Shown one piece after another: positions 1 through 8,381 of a stretch of 64,000 nt of DNA (positions within the stretch are counted from its first letter, which is position 1; every line of letters starts with the position of its first letter). The stretch is taken from NCBI GenBank assembly GCA_963738835.1, contig CAVTYH010000009.1, positions 372,001 through 436,000 of the forward strand, written 5' to 3'. The position numbers and the translations under genes are program-made. Source of the stretch: CAVTYH01 sp963738835 (GTDB taxonomy: Bacteria > Planctomycetota > Planctomycetia > Pirellulales > JADZDJ01). The notes under the pieces were generated by a model. It worked only from the letters and a program-made list of their open reading frames with translations. It was not told the origin of the DNA and searched no databases.

Positions 1-374
1 ATGCTGGACCGAGCGGGACGTTTCAGTGGGCTTGGAGCAGCGGCGAGCCCGCCACTTACTTCAATTGGTCTCCGGTCGAGCCTAATTCAAGCAGCGAGCA
101 CTTCGTGTACATGTATCATGCCCACGCTCCGGTAGATTCTTATCAACGGCTCCCGGGAACCTGGAACAACTACCAAGATCAATCCACAGAGCTTGGTCAG
201 TCGGTCTATGGCGTTGTAGAAGTAGTGCCAGAGCCGTCTTCCGGCCTGCTGCTGTTGCTTGGCTGTTTGCTGGGTGGTCTAGTTGTGCTGCACCGCCGCC
301 TGCGTGAACCAAGCGAATTGCAGCTCGATTTGACCAGCGCTAGTTACCGGCCCGATTCTACGGCTTTCGAGTGA
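1..374 (+). CDS. PEP-CTERM protein with C-type-lectin-like domain (3' part)
   Basis: The gene enters from the left edge, and its reading frame is open from base 3. The visible residues look like the end of a C-type lectin fold: a W-S-S-G-E-P / NW / EPN stretch followed by a G-T-W-N-N and Y-G-V-V-E-V ending. A PEP-CTERM sorting tail comes next: VPEPSS, a hydrophobic segment of about 17 residues, then an Arg-rich end (HRRLRE). Known of the family: such tails are recognised by exosortase and removed on export to the envelope. About 25 residues follow the usual Arg stop, which is longer than normal. The last 31 bases overlap the convergent lipoprotein gene. Confidence 0.75.
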   Translation, partial: AGPSGTFQWAWSSGEPATYFNWSPVEPNSSSEHFVYMYHAHAPVDSYQRLPGTWNNYQDQSTELGQSVYGVVEVVPEPSSGLLLLLGCLLGGLVVLHRRLREPSELQLDLTSASYRPDSTAFE

Positions 375-703
375 ATCGATTTCGACGATAGATTCGCCCG
401 GCCTTTTTCTGGGGCTTTTGGCTGATCGGCTGGTGACGAGACATGGGTTCGGCCCGATTCCACAGTTTTCGACGGATCTGACCGCGAGGGGAGATTTGGC
501 CCCCCGGTCGTTTTCACGGCCGGCTGATTTCGAGAGTCTTGAAAACTGAGTGGCGGATTCGTGGGCTTGGGGGTGAAATGCGCCGGTGCTTCCACCGCAG
601 GCCGTTCCTTGCCGCAGCCAGCCAGTGCGAGCAGCACCCCCAAGAGCCAACCCAGATAATACTTCGATTGCATTGAAAATCGCATCGCGAATTCTGGCCT
701 CAT
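344..703 (-). CDS. small secreted lipoprotein, downstream partner of DUF1559 protein
   Basis: About 119 residues. I chose the ATG at 703 because it overlaps the stop of the DUF1559 gene in an ATGA, a coupled-translation arrangement; longer versions of the frame would run inside that gene. The N-terminus has a hydrophobic stretch ending in a lipobox, LALAGC, so the mature protein should be lipid-anchored at Cys. The rest is low-complexity and Pro/Ser-rich, with two related repeats ending KTVESGR and KAVESGR; the matching DNA repeat lies at about 350-380 and 452-482. DUF1559 genes in planctomycetes are often followed by a small lipoprotein. No enzymatic motif is seen. Confidence 0.6.
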   Translation of the reverse strand: MRPEFAMRFSMQSKYYLGWLLGVLLALAGCGKERPAVEAPAHFTPKPTNPPLSFQDSRNQPAVKTTGGPNLPSRSDPSKTVESGRTHVSSPADQPKAPEKGRANLSSKSIHSKAVESGR

Positions 704-1695
704 GGCGCGTTCACCACATCGCCGTCGCGGATTCCACCCAGAGAATCGAGCAAGCCATCGGACAAGAACTTCGAGACAAAGTGGACCGAACCATCGGCGT
801 AACAAAAGGTGACGGTTTGCGGATGCTTGCTGCTGAAGTGATTCCATTCGGGTTCGCCCAATCCCCACAGCGTCGGCATCGGGCCGGAGCCCATCCACGA
901 GTAGCCGTAGTCGTAGTTGCCCGACGACGTGTCGCCGATCGCCTCGCCAAACAAGAGCGTCTTGCTGGTTCCGTCGGTAATTTTTGCGACTTTGTTCTGC
1001 GAGCGATTGCTGAAAACGCCACGGTAGTCGTCGAAGTATTGCATATTCACCACGCCCAATCGACCGGCGCTGGGCAAGTAATGTGTGAGTCCCAGCGTGG
1101 CGTTATCGGGCGGAGTGAAATAGGGGCAATCGAGCCAACCAAAGGGAGACTCGTAATACGTGTGCAAAATTGCAATCGTACCCTGCACTGGCACTTCATC
1201 CGGCGCAGAGGGGCACAGCAAGTCGTTGAGCCGGTATTGGGCCGCGTTCCAAGTGTTGTCGTCATCCCACCAGGGAGGCATCGATTTTTGGACATTCAAT
1301 AAACTGCCGTCCATGATCTGGTAGACCGATTTGTTCTCGAAATAAGGCAGCAAGAACGGAATGACGCCCACGTACTGCTCTGTGGGATGGCTGAGGTCAA
1401 TCGCCTTCGGCGGAATCATTCCCAAGTAGCCGGGCGGAAATGTTCGTCGCACATTGTGATAGTTCAGCGCCGACAAACCGAGCTGTTTGAGCTGGTTCGC
1501 ACATTGGATGCGCCGCGCTGCCTCGCGCGATTGCTGGACCGCGGGGAGCAAAAGACCAGAAAGAATGCCAATGATAGCGATCACGACCAGTAGTTCCACA
1601 ATCGTGAACGCCAATCGCTTTGGCGGGCTCGCTACGCTGAGCCCGCCGAAGGGCAACTCGACCGTTTTAAAACCGTGTCGCGGCCGGTGTGCCAT
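700..1695 (-). CDS. DUF1559 domain protein with type IV pilin-like N-terminus
   Basis: 331 residues. A prepilin-type leader is followed by FTIVELLVVIAIIGIL, the hydrophobic helix of pseudopilins (the family cleavage site is just before the Phe), then the SREAARR and NLKQLGLS-like region and a C-terminal H-x-G-D-G-S-V-like end (YADGSVHFVSKFL) typical of the planctomycete DUF1559 family. These proteins are secreted or pilus-associated, are present in many copies per genome, and have no assigned enzymatic role. The leader before the helix is unusually long (about 28 residues) and encodes a palindromic repeat (1622-1647), suggesting a repeat landed in the leader. The stop codon overlaps the lipoprotein start. 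Confidence 0.88.
   Translation of the reverse strand: MAHRPRHGFKTVELPFGGLSVASPPKRLAFTIVELLVVIAIIGILSGLLLPAVQQSREAARRIQCANQLKQLGLSALNYHNVRRTFPPGYLGMIPPKAIDLSHPTEQYVGVIPFLLPYFENKSVYQIMDGSLLNVQKSMPPWWDDDNTWNAAQYRLNDLLCPSAPDEVPVQGTIAILHTYYESPFGWLDCPYFTPPDNATLGLTHYLPSAGRLGVVNMQYFDDYRGVFSNRSQNKVAKITDGTSKTLLFGEAIGDTSSGNYDYGYSWMGSGPMPTLWGLGEPEWNHFSSKHPQTVTFCYADGSVHFVSKFLSDGLLDSLGGIRDGDVVNAP
1622..1647. repeat. REP-like palindrome inside DUF1559 leader
   Basis: GGCGGGCTC and GAGCCCGCC, nine bases each, are perfect inverted copies separated by eight bases. They lie in the coding region of the prepilin leader and encode part of F-G-G-L-S-V-A-S-P-P, a segment not expected in the family. Confidence 0.6.
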
Positions 1696-2000
1696 TGTGA
1701 TGGTCCTTGGAATTCAAAGCCAGGCGGAGTGTAGCATTACCCCGCCAAAGAGGCAATCAATCCGTCAGCCATGTGCGGCGAACTTTATAAATCGAAAAAA
1801 TCTTTGGAATCGGGCATTCTAGCTGTCACACGTGCCATTTGATTGACGGGTAAGAGACTGGAGACATGCGCGGTGTTATTGGCAGGGCCTCGAAAGTTCC
1901 TGGATTCGCAACCGTCGGCAATTACGGCAGCGGCTGCATCCGAAGCGGTTGCCGCTGCGCGGCCAGGCGTTTTTATGTAGGGGGTGACTTTTAGGCAACA
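1696..2000. other. intergenic region without recognised gene
   Basis: No reading frame here resembles a protein, and only a short minus-strand frame of biased composition exists. The stretch lies between the divergent DUF1559 gene and the TATAGTGTAC motif that opens the leader element of the next gene. Confidence 0.5.
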
Positions 2001-2010
2001 TATAGTGTAC
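2001..2010 (+). promoter_or_regulatory. TATAGTGTAC motif, copy A (promoter-like)
   Basis: TATAGTGTAC is found identically at 14211 and 57904, and as TATAATGAAC on the minus strand at 59343-59334. In three of the four places a phased CCGTTTT array follows downstream on the same strand. The first six bases resemble a sigma70 -10 box. No good -35 box is visible for this copy, so promoter function is inferred. Confidence 0.45.
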
Positions 2011-2100
2011 AAATATTCCAATACAGCCGGAGATTCACTTGCCGTTTCGTTCCACCGTCATGCCCTACGAACTTCACACTCTGCCCAAAAATGCTGCTGA

Positions 2101-2176
2101 CCGTTTTCCGCGGTTTCCCACCGTTTTCGCCCGTTTTCCACGGTTTACGTCCGTTTTTGCGGTTTCCGCCGTTTTT
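2101..2176 (+). repeat. phased CCGTTTT/CGGTTTT array, copy A
   Basis: Eight units start at 2101, 2111, 2121, 2131, 2141, 2151, 2160 and 2169, so the spacing is five steps of 10 bp then two of 9 bp. Units alternate between CCGTTTT and CGGTTT forms. A T-run (CAGCTTTTTT) follows, and the start of the Kelch-repeat gene is 136 nt downstream. The period is not a multiple of three, so the Phe-rich translations of this region are by-products. Copies B and C have the same architecture. Confidence 0.8.
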
Positions 2177-2311
2177 CAGCTTTTTTCTTTCGCGTATTCG
2201 TCCTTCAATCGGTCCGCGCAAACTTTTGAATCCTGATTCCGCTTCCCGACCGACACGGTCGGACTATGTGCTGAACCCCGAACCCTGAACCCTTAAGCAG
2301 GAACCCCGACC

Positions 2312-4732
2312 ATGTTTCATGTCACTGCCCAGCGACGCCGTCCCAATTCTCGCTCCCGCCGTACATCCGCTAACCAGCGGCAACGGCACGCCGCGCGTCG
2401 ATTCAGTTTGGAAGCGTTGGAGTCCCGCACCATGCTGACCGGCACCTGGACGCCGCTGACCAATGTGATGCCGACGAACATTTCCGGCGGCCAAATCGAC
2501 ACCATGGAATTGCTCACCGACGGCAGTGTGATGGTGGAAGACTATAACTCCCAAGCCTGGGAGAAGCTGACGCCGAGCGCGTCCGGCAGCTACACCAACG
2601 GCACTTGGTCCACTTTGGCGAGCATGAGCACCGAGCGCGTGTACACAGAAACGTCGATGGTTCTCCCCGACGGCCGATTCTTGTACGTCGGGGGTAAGTA
2701 CAGCGGTCCCTCCTACACCCAGAACTACATCAACACGGGCGAAATCTACAATCCCGTCACGGACACGTGGTCCAACATCGCCCCCTTTCCGGAAAGCACG
2801 TTTGGCAATACGCCCGGAGTGCTGCTTTCGGACGGTACCGTGCTGGCGGGCTCCAAAATTGGCCCGAACACCTACATTTATCATCCCACCACGGACACCT
2901 GGACGCTCGGTCTGACCAAACCAGACGGCGACCCAAGCTGGGGTGAATCGTGGATCAAACTGCCGGGTGGCGGCATTCTGTCGGTCGATTCCTGGAACAA
3001 CGCTGGAGATGTCGAGCGGTTCGACCCCACCACGATGACCTGGAGCGACGCCGGCACTTTGCCCGCCGCCATGCAAGGCCCCGGCACGACATTTGGTCCC
3101 GACATGCAGCTTCCCGATGGACGCATCTTCGTGACGTATGGCGGGTATGCGTCACAGGGTAACACGGCCTTGTACGATCCGGCGACTAACACCTGGTCGG
3201 ACGGTCCCACGGTGCCTGGTGGATTATTTGCGAAGAATACCGCGGCGGCGATGCTCACCAATGGTCACGTGCTCTTTGCGGCGGGTAGCCCTCCCAGTGG
3301 CCCAGTGCATCTCTTCGAGTTCGATCCGACCGCGCCGATCGAGAGTTCCCTCACCGACGTTTCACCAGCGGTCACGCTGGCGGCCAATTCCGTTCCGGAT
3401 ACGAGCTTTTTGGCACTTCCGAGCGGACAAGTGTTGGCCGTGCTGCCCGGAGCAGCGCACGGGCAGTTGTATGTCTACACTCCCGACGGCAGCCCCGACG
3501 CGGCCTGGAAGCCAACGATCAGCAGCGTGGTTGCCCAAGGAGGCGGCGTATATCAACTGACCGGCACGCAGTTGAATGGCCTGTCGGTCGGCGCCAGCTT
3601 CAACTACGGCGCGGAAATGGACAGCAATTACCCGATCGTTGAACTCAAGAACACAGCCGGCAAAGTCTACTTCGCACGGACCTCCAACTGGAGCAGCACG
3701 GGGGTTGCGACCGGCAGCACGCCGGTGACGACCGATTTTGCGCTGCCGGCCGGACTGCCGCTGGCGACGTATCAATTGACGGTCATCGCCAACGGCATTG
3801 CGTCCGATCCCGTGTCGTTCACCGGCGGGTTCACTGGGGCTGATCTGGCAGTGACGAAACTCGGTCCGAATGGCGGTTCCTACAACGAAGGGGATTATAT
3901 TCCCTACAGCTTCACGGTGACCAACATTGGTCCCAGCGCCGCCACCAAGGTGGTGCTCACCGACACGCTGGGGGCCAATCTGAATTACAACTCTGCCTCC
4001 GCCAGCCAAGGAACCTTCAAACGCTCGGGCAGCACGGTGACTTTTTCGATCGGCACACTGAACGCCGGCCAGAGCGCGACCGTGACCGTTTGGGCCCAGG
4101 CTACGGAAGATGGCAACCTGAGCGACACCGCGGTGGTCAGCAGCAACACGGCCGATGCCGACTCGACGAACAACACGGCGGTCAACACCGCGGCCGTGGC
4201 CGAGCCGCCCATTGTGGTCTCGAATCCACTTAGCGTGTCCGGCAAGAAACAGAACAACATCACCGTGGCCACGTTCACGCATGCCAGCGGCGTCGAGCCA
4301 GCCAGTGATTTTGTGGCCACGATTGACTGGGGCGATGGCACCACCTCGACCGGCACGGTATCCAAGTCTGGGTCGACGTATACCGTCAAGGGCTCCCACA
4401 CCTACGCCACGAATGGTTCCCACACTGTGACGACCACCGTGGTGGAGAGCGAAGCCGGAGCCAGTTCGGCGCTGGTGATGGCACTGGCCACCAATCAGGC
4501 GACAACGGCCAGCCTACAATCGACTTCCACGGGCACGGTGCTTGGCGGCACGCCATCTAATGAGGCCGCCAGTAATGTGGATGTGCCTGCAGCGACGGGT
4601 CCGCTTCGCCTGTTGCCGGCGTTTGTCGATCACGTTTTGAACGAAGCCCAAGGAAAGCCTAGCAGCACATTGCAGCGAGCAGCCGAGACGGTAACCGATG
4701 ATTTGCTGGCGGGCTTTTTCGCCTCGTTGTGA
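2312..4732 (+). CDS. large secreted Kelch/DUF11/PKD-domain protein
   Basis: 806 residues. The N-terminus is Arg-rich and carries the planctomycete signature SLEALESRTML (about residues 31-41), which marks many secreted proteins of this phylum. Residues of about 45-400 contain Kelch-like repeats (recurring Y-N-P-x-T-D-T-W motifs) as in galactose-oxidase-type propellers. About 510-630 form a DUF11 domain (DLAVTK, Y-x-F-T-V-T-N-x-G-P-S-A-A, A-D-x-D-S-T-N-N-T-A). About 650-720 is PKD-like (IDWGDGTTSTG, GSHTYATNGSHTVT). A role in surface attachment or glycan binding is an inference from the domains. The gene is preceded by array element A, and its stop is only 11 bp from the convergent grpE stop. 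Confidence 0.85.
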   Translation: MFHVTAQRRRPNSRSRRTSANQRQRHAARRFSLEALESRTMLTGTWTPLTNVMPTNISGGQIDTMELLTDGSVMVEDYNSQAWEKLTPSASGSYTNGTWSTLASMSTERVYTETSMVLPDGRFLYVGGKYSGPSYTQNYINTGEIYNPVTDTWSNIAPFPESTFGNTPGVLLSDGTVLAGSKIGPNTYIYHPTTDTWTLGLTKPDGDPSWGESWIKLPGGGILSVDSWNNAGDVERFDPTTMTWSDAGTLPAAMQGPGTTFGPDMQLPDGRIFVTYGGYASQGNTALYDPATNTWSDGPTVPGGLFAKNTAAAMLTNGHVLFAAGSPPSGPVHLFEFDPTAPIESSLTDVSPAVTLAANSVPDTSFLALPSGQVLAVLPGAAHGQLYVYTPDGSPDAAWKPTISSVVAQGGGVYQLTGTQLNGLSVGASFNYGAEMDSNYPIVELKNTAGKVYFARTSNWSSTGVATGSTPVTTDFALPAGLPLATYQLTVIANGIASDPVSFTGGFTGADLAVTKLGPNGGSYNEGDYIPYSFTVTNIGPSAATKVVLTDTLGANLNYNSASASQGTFKRSGSTVTFSIGTLNAGQSATVTVWAQATEDGNLSDTAVVSSNTADADSTNNTAVNTAAVAEPPIVVSNPLSVSGKKQNNITVATFTHASGVEPASDFVATIDWGDGTTSTGTVSKSGSTYTVKGSHTYATNGSHTVTTTVVESEAGASSALVMALATNQATTASLQSTSTGTVLGGTPSNEAASNVDVPAATGPLRLLPAFVDHVLNEAQGKPSSTLQRAAETVTDDLLAGFFASL

Positions 4733-4743
4733 GAGCGCGGCAA

Positions 4744-5289
4744 TTACTTCGACACAATGACTTGCGCTGGCCGTACCACGCGGTCGTGCAGTTGATAGCC
4801 GGGCTGAACAACGTTGACCACGGTGTTGGCCGGCTGATCGGCGCTGGGCTGCTGCATGACCGCTTCGTGCAGCGCCGGGTTGAATGGTTGGCCGTGCGCT
4901 TCGATCGGCTGGCAGTGATGCCGCTTGAGTACGGTTTCTAGCTGCTGGGCGACCATGCGCACGCCTTCCATTAGCGCCGCGGGATCGGCTTTTTTTTCGG
5001 CGTGATCGAGAGCCCGCGTGATGTTGTCGACCACCGGCAGCAGTTCGCGCAACAAATTGATTTCGGCATATTTGCGTTCGTCATCTAACTCGCGGCGGGC
5101 GCGTTTGCGGTAGTTATCTAGCTCGGCCTGGGCGCGCAGCATCTTATCGCGAGCCTCGGCCAATTGATTGCGGACCAAATCCATTTCCTGATCGGCCGTC
5201 AGGTCTTGGAAGGCAGCATCGGCCGATTGCTCGACCGCTGCGCTCGCGGTTTTCTCGATTTCGTTCATACCCTGTTGTTCATTATTCAC
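4744..5289 (-). CDS. grpE: nucleotide exchange factor GrpE
   Basis: 181 residues. GrpE is the exchange factor that drives ADP release from DnaK. Visible features are an acidic, Ala-rich N-terminus, a coiled-coil region (E-x-R-D-K-x-L-R-A-Q-A-E-L-D-N-Y-R-K-R family pattern) and the C-terminal beta domain ending in LHEAVMQ and a V-x-x-V-V-Q-x-G-Y-x-L-x-D-R-V-V-R-P-A-x-V-I-V-S-K pattern. The start is GTG at 5289: an AAGGAG sequence lies seven bases upstream, inside the last codons of dnaJ, which makes this start better than the ATG at 5268. It directly follows dnaJ, so the two are co-transcribed. Confidence 0.95.
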   Translation of the reverse strand: MNNEQQGMNEIEKTASAAVEQSADAAFQDLTADQEMDLVRNQLAEARDKMLRAQAELDNYRKRARRELDDERKYAEINLLRELLPVVDNITRALDHAEKKADPAALMEGVRMVAQQLETVLKRHHCQPIEAHGQPFNPALHEAVMQQPSADQPANTVVNVVQPGYQLHDRVVRPAQVIVSK

Positions 5290-5290
5290 G

Positions 5291-6436
5291 TTATTTCTCC
5301 TTCCGCTCGAATTCAGCGGACGGCACGAAGTAGTCTTTCAGTTTTTCCAAAAACGATTTGCGATGCTGGCTGACGTTGGTCTTTTCTTCCGCGGCCAAAT
5401 CGCGCAGCAGCTTTTCCTGTTTGGGGGTCAGCGATTTGGAGACCTCGATGTTCACGACGACCAGCAAATCTCCTTTGCCACGGCCGCGCGGATCGGGCAT
5501 GCCGCGTCGCCGCAGCTTGAAGACTTCGCCGGCCTGCGTGCCGACGGGAATTTCGAAATCTTCCGTCCCCTCTAGCGTCGGCACCTGAATGGTTGCGCCC
5601 AGTGCAGCTTGCGGATAGGTGATGGGCACGCGGCAAATCAGATCGTGCCCGTCGCGCTCGAACAGAGGATGCTCGACTAAGTTGATGACGCAGTAGCAAT
5701 CGCCCGCGGGTCCGCCGTTGGGGCTGGGTTCTCCTTCGCCGGCCAGACGAACCCGCATGTGGTGATCGACGCCTGCCGGCACTTTCACCTCGCGAAAGAC
5801 CTTCTTCAGCATGTAGCCGGCGCCGCGGCATTTGGTACACGGATCTTTCACCAGTTGACCGGCGCCCTGGCAGGCCGGGCAAGTGGTTTGTACACGGAAA
5901 ATGCCGCTCGATTGCACCACTTGGCCGCGGCCGCCACAGTATCGGCAGGCTTCTGGACGGCTGCCAGGCTTGGTGCCGGTGCCGCGACACTCGCCGCACA
6001 TTTCGTGGCGATCGATCTCGACGGTTTTGGTAACGCCGCGGGCCGCTTCGAACAGATCGACGGTCAGCTCGCAAGCGACATCGTCTCCCTTGCGTGCCCG
6101 GTTTCCGCGTCGGCCGCCGCCGAACAAATCGCCGAACAGCCCGCCGCCGAGAATGTCGCCGAAGGCCTCGAAAATGTCGCTGACGTCGTTGAACTGATGC
6201 ACGCCGCCCGCCACACCGGCGTGGCCATAGTGATCGTAGCGCGATCGCTTGTTTTCGTCGGAGAGCACCTCGAACGCCTCGGCCGCTTCCTTGAATTTGG
6301 CGACGGCTTCTTCGTTGTTCGGATTGCGATCTGGATGAAACTTCAACGCCAGCTTGCGGTAAGCCTCAGCAATATCTTTATGGGTTGCACTCCGCTCGAC
6401 GCCGAGCACCTCGTAATAATCGCGCTTGCTGGCCAT
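5291..6436 (-). CDS. dnaJ: chaperone protein DnaJ
   Basis: About 381 residues. DnaJ delivers substrates to DnaK and stimulates its ATPase. The J domain at the N-terminus begins KRDYYEVLGV and contains the HPD motif (KFHPDRNP). A Gly-rich stretch (GGGLFGDLFGGG) follows, then four CxxCxGxG-type zinc repeats (CGECRGTG, CRYCGGRG, CPACQGAG, CTKCRGAG; the first is preceded by HEM and reads C-G-E-C). Two C-terminal peptide-binding domains follow. I chose the ATG at 6436, just before A-S-K-R-D-Y-Y, because the frame upstream starts only with TTG and adds residues foreign to the family. Confidence 0.95.
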   Translation of the reverse strand: MASKRDYYEVLGVERSATHKDIAEAYRKLALKFHPDRNPNNEEAVAKFKEAAEAFEVLSDENKRSRYDHYGHAGVAGGVHQFNDVSDIFEAFGDILGGGLFGDLFGGGRRGNRARKGDDVACELTVDLFEAARGVTKTVEIDRHEMCGECRGTGTKPGSRPEACRYCGGRGQVVQSSGIFRVQTTCPACQGAGQLVKDPCTKCRGAGYMLKKVFREVKVPAGVDHHMRVRLAGEGEPSPNGGPAGDCYCVINLVEHPLFERDGHDLICRVPITYPQAALGATIQVPTLEGTEDFEIPVGTQAGEVFKLRRRGMPDPRGRGKGDLLVVVNIEVSKSLTPKQEKLLRDLAAEEKTNVSQHRKSFLEKLKDYFVPSAEFERKEK

Positions 6437-6541
6437 CGTTGCCATGGCGGTGAGAAATTGGTTTGCCAAATCAGGTGATCAATAATTGTACGTCATTTTC
6501 GTCGTTCGGTAAGCGCAAGTTGCGCTCACCGCGCCGCAAAC

Positions 6542-6570
6542 GGGCCGTTCCGTTGTTTGCGGAACGGCCC
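6542..6570. terminator. 11-bp perfect hairpin between groEL1 and dnaJ
   Basis: GGGCCGTTCCG and its exact complement CGGAACGGCCC flank a seven-base loop. It lies downstream of the groEL1 stop on the minus strand. No U-run follows in that direction, so it may be a processing or REP-type hairpin rather than a strong intrinsic terminator. Confidence 0.5.
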
Positions 6571-6659
6571 TTCTGCGGATGTTAAACGACCGGTGCTGGC
6601 CAGCCGGATTGTCCTTACTCCGACCAAATTAGTCGGATTTCATATTACCCCGAGTTGTG

Positions 6660-8282
6660 CTATCGGATGACGCCTTCAGGAGCGCGGTGCTTCTTGTCAT
6701 CTTCTTCGAGGTTCGTCACCAGCGCCTCGGTGGTGAGCATCAAACCGGCGATGCTGGCGGCATTGGCAATGGCACTGCGAACGACTTTCACCGGATCGAT
6801 AATGCCGGCCTTGTACATGTCGACATACTCGCCGTTGTTGGCGTCGTAGCCGATGTTGCCCGACTTCTGTCGCACTTCATCGACGACGACCGAGCCATCA
6901 ATGCCGCAGTTGTCGGCGATTTGCCGCATCGGCGCTTCAATGGCGTGCAGCACAATGTCGATGCCAACTTTTTCATCCCCTTTCGCGCCGCTGCGAGCTT
7001 TCTCGATTGCCTCACGGCAACGAACCAGCGCCACGCCGCCGCCGGGCAAAATGCCTTCTTCCACAGCCGCCCGAGTGGCGTGCAGCGCATCTTCGACGCG
7101 AGCCTTCTTCTGCTTCATTTCCGCTTCGGTGCCGGCGCCGACTGAAACAATGGCCACGCCGCCGGTCAGTTTCGCCAGGCGTTCCTGGTACTTCTCGCGG
7201 TCATAATCGCTGTCGGTGTTTTCGATCTGATTGCGAATTTGCTGGATGCGAGCTTGAATTTCCGACTGTTTGCCGGCGCCCTCAACGATCGTCGTGTCGT
7301 TCTTGTCGACCGTAATCTTCTTGGCACGGCCCAAATGGTTAAGGTCCAAGTTTTCGAGCTTGATGCCCAGGTCTTCGCTGATCAGCGTGCCACCGGTGAC
7401 CGTGGCAATGTCGCCGAGCATCGCTTTGCGTCGATCGCCGAACCCCGGAGCCTTCACCGCGCAGACATTCAAAACGCCGCGAAGTTTGTTCACGACCAGC
7501 GCCGTCAGCGCTTCGCCTTCCAAGTCCTCGGCAATGATCAGTAGCGGCTTGCCCCCCTGAGCGACTTTTTCGAGAATCGGCACCAGCTCGCGCAAGTTAC
7601 TGATTTTCTTTTCATGAATCAAAATGATCGCATCTTCCAGGTAGCAATCCATCTCGGCCGGGCGGTTGATGAAATAAGGCGAGATGTAGCCTTTGTCGAA
7701 CTGCATTCCGTCTACGAACTTGACGGTCGTTTCCATCGACTTGCCTTCTTCGACGGTAATCACGCCGTCTTTGCCGACCTTTTCCAAAGCGTCGGCCAGA
7801 AGGTCGCCGATTTCTTTATCGCTGTTGGCGCTGATCGCGCCGACCTGAGCGACTTCAGCCTTGCTGGAAACTTTCTTCGACATCGACTTGAGTTGCTCGA
7901 CAGCTGCTTCGGTTGCTTTGTCGATTCCTCGGCGAACCGCCATCGGATTGCTACCCGCGGCAATCACTTTGCAACCTTCCTTGAAAAGTGCCCGGGCGAG
8001 CACCGTTGCGGTCGTGGTGCCATCGCCGGCCACGTCGGAAGTTTTGCTGGCCACTTCGTTCACGAGCTTCGCGCCCAGGTTCTCGAAGCGGTCTTCCAAG
8101 TCAACTTCTTTGCTCACGGTCACGCCGTCTTTGGTGACGGTCGGTCCGCCGAACGATTTGGCAATGATGACGTTGCGGCCAGTCGGGCCCATGGTCACCG
8201 CCACGGCATCGGCGAGCTTTTCTACGCCTTTGAGCATTTTGGCGCGGGCCTGATCTTCATACAACAATTGTTTTGCAGCCAC
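6660..8282 (-). CDS. groL: chaperonin GroEL, copy 1 (no Gly-Met tail)
   Basis: 540 residues, the usual GroEL length. It shows the ATP-site motif GDGTTTATVLA, the N-terminal VTMGPTGRNV, and AAVEEGILPGGGVAL near the C-terminus. GroEL folds non-native proteins in its double-ring cavity under a GroES lid. The C-terminus ends in an ordinary hydrophilic sequence (EEDDKKHRAPEG) and lacks the GGM repeats that line the cavity of housekeeping GroELs, unlike copy 2 in the same cluster. It starts with GTG. It lies directly downstream of groES, separated by a palindrome. Confidence 0.95.
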   Translation of the reverse strand: MAAKQLLYEDQARAKMLKGVEKLADAVAVTMGPTGRNVIIAKSFGGPTVTKDGVTVSKEVDLEDRFENLGAKLVNEVASKTSDVAGDGTTTATVLARALFKEGCKVIAAGSNPMAVRRGIDKATEAAVEQLKSMSKKVSSKAEVAQVGAISANSDKEIGDLLADALEKVGKDGVITVEEGKSMETTVKFVDGMQFDKGYISPYFINRPAEMDCYLEDAIILIHEKKISNLRELVPILEKVAQGGKPLLIIAEDLEGEALTALVVNKLRGVLNVCAVKAPGFGDRRKAMLGDIATVTGGTLISEDLGIKLENLDLNHLGRAKKITVDKNDTTIVEGAGKQSEIQARIQQIRNQIENTDSDYDREKYQERLAKLTGGVAIVSVGAGTEAEMKQKKARVEDALHATRAAVEEGILPGGGVALVRCREAIEKARSGAKGDEKVGIDIVLHAIEAPMRQIADNCGIDGSVVVDEVRQKSGNIGYDANNGEYVDMYKAGIIDPVKVVRSAIANAASIAGLMLTTEALVTNLEEDDKKHRAPEGVIR

Positions 8283-8329
8283 GGGTTGGATTCCTGATTT
8301 GTGATTGAAAAGTGATTTAAATGTCGTCT

Positions 8330-8359
8330 CAAGCCCAGGGGTTGCAACCCCTGGGCTTG
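8330..8359. repeat. 30-bp perfect palindrome between groES and groEL1
   Basis: The stretch is a perfect inverted repeat: CAAGCCCAGGGG, TTGCAA in the centre, then CCCCTGGGCTTG. It is a REP-type element; a related CCAGGGGC-TTATG-CCCCTGG hairpin occurs near 59696-59714. It sits between groES and groEL1 and could reduce read-through or stabilise groES mRNA. Confidence 0.7.
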
Positions 8360-8381
8360 GGCGATGATTGCACTTAGCTCG

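Noticed and set aside
1785..2021. 78-codon minus-strand frame upstream of the Kelch-repeat gene
   Set aside because: No ribosome binding site and no family likeness. Its composition is unlike neighbouring genes.
2101..2176. CRISPR array
   Set aside because: Units are seven bases with two- or three-base gaps. There are no spacers of CRISPR length and no cas genes in the window.
2039..2288. Phe/Pro-rich small proteins across array A (and the equivalent frames across arrays B and C)
   Set aside because: The repeat period is 10 and 9 bases, so no codon phase is kept. The peptides differ between copies while the DNA spacing is constant.
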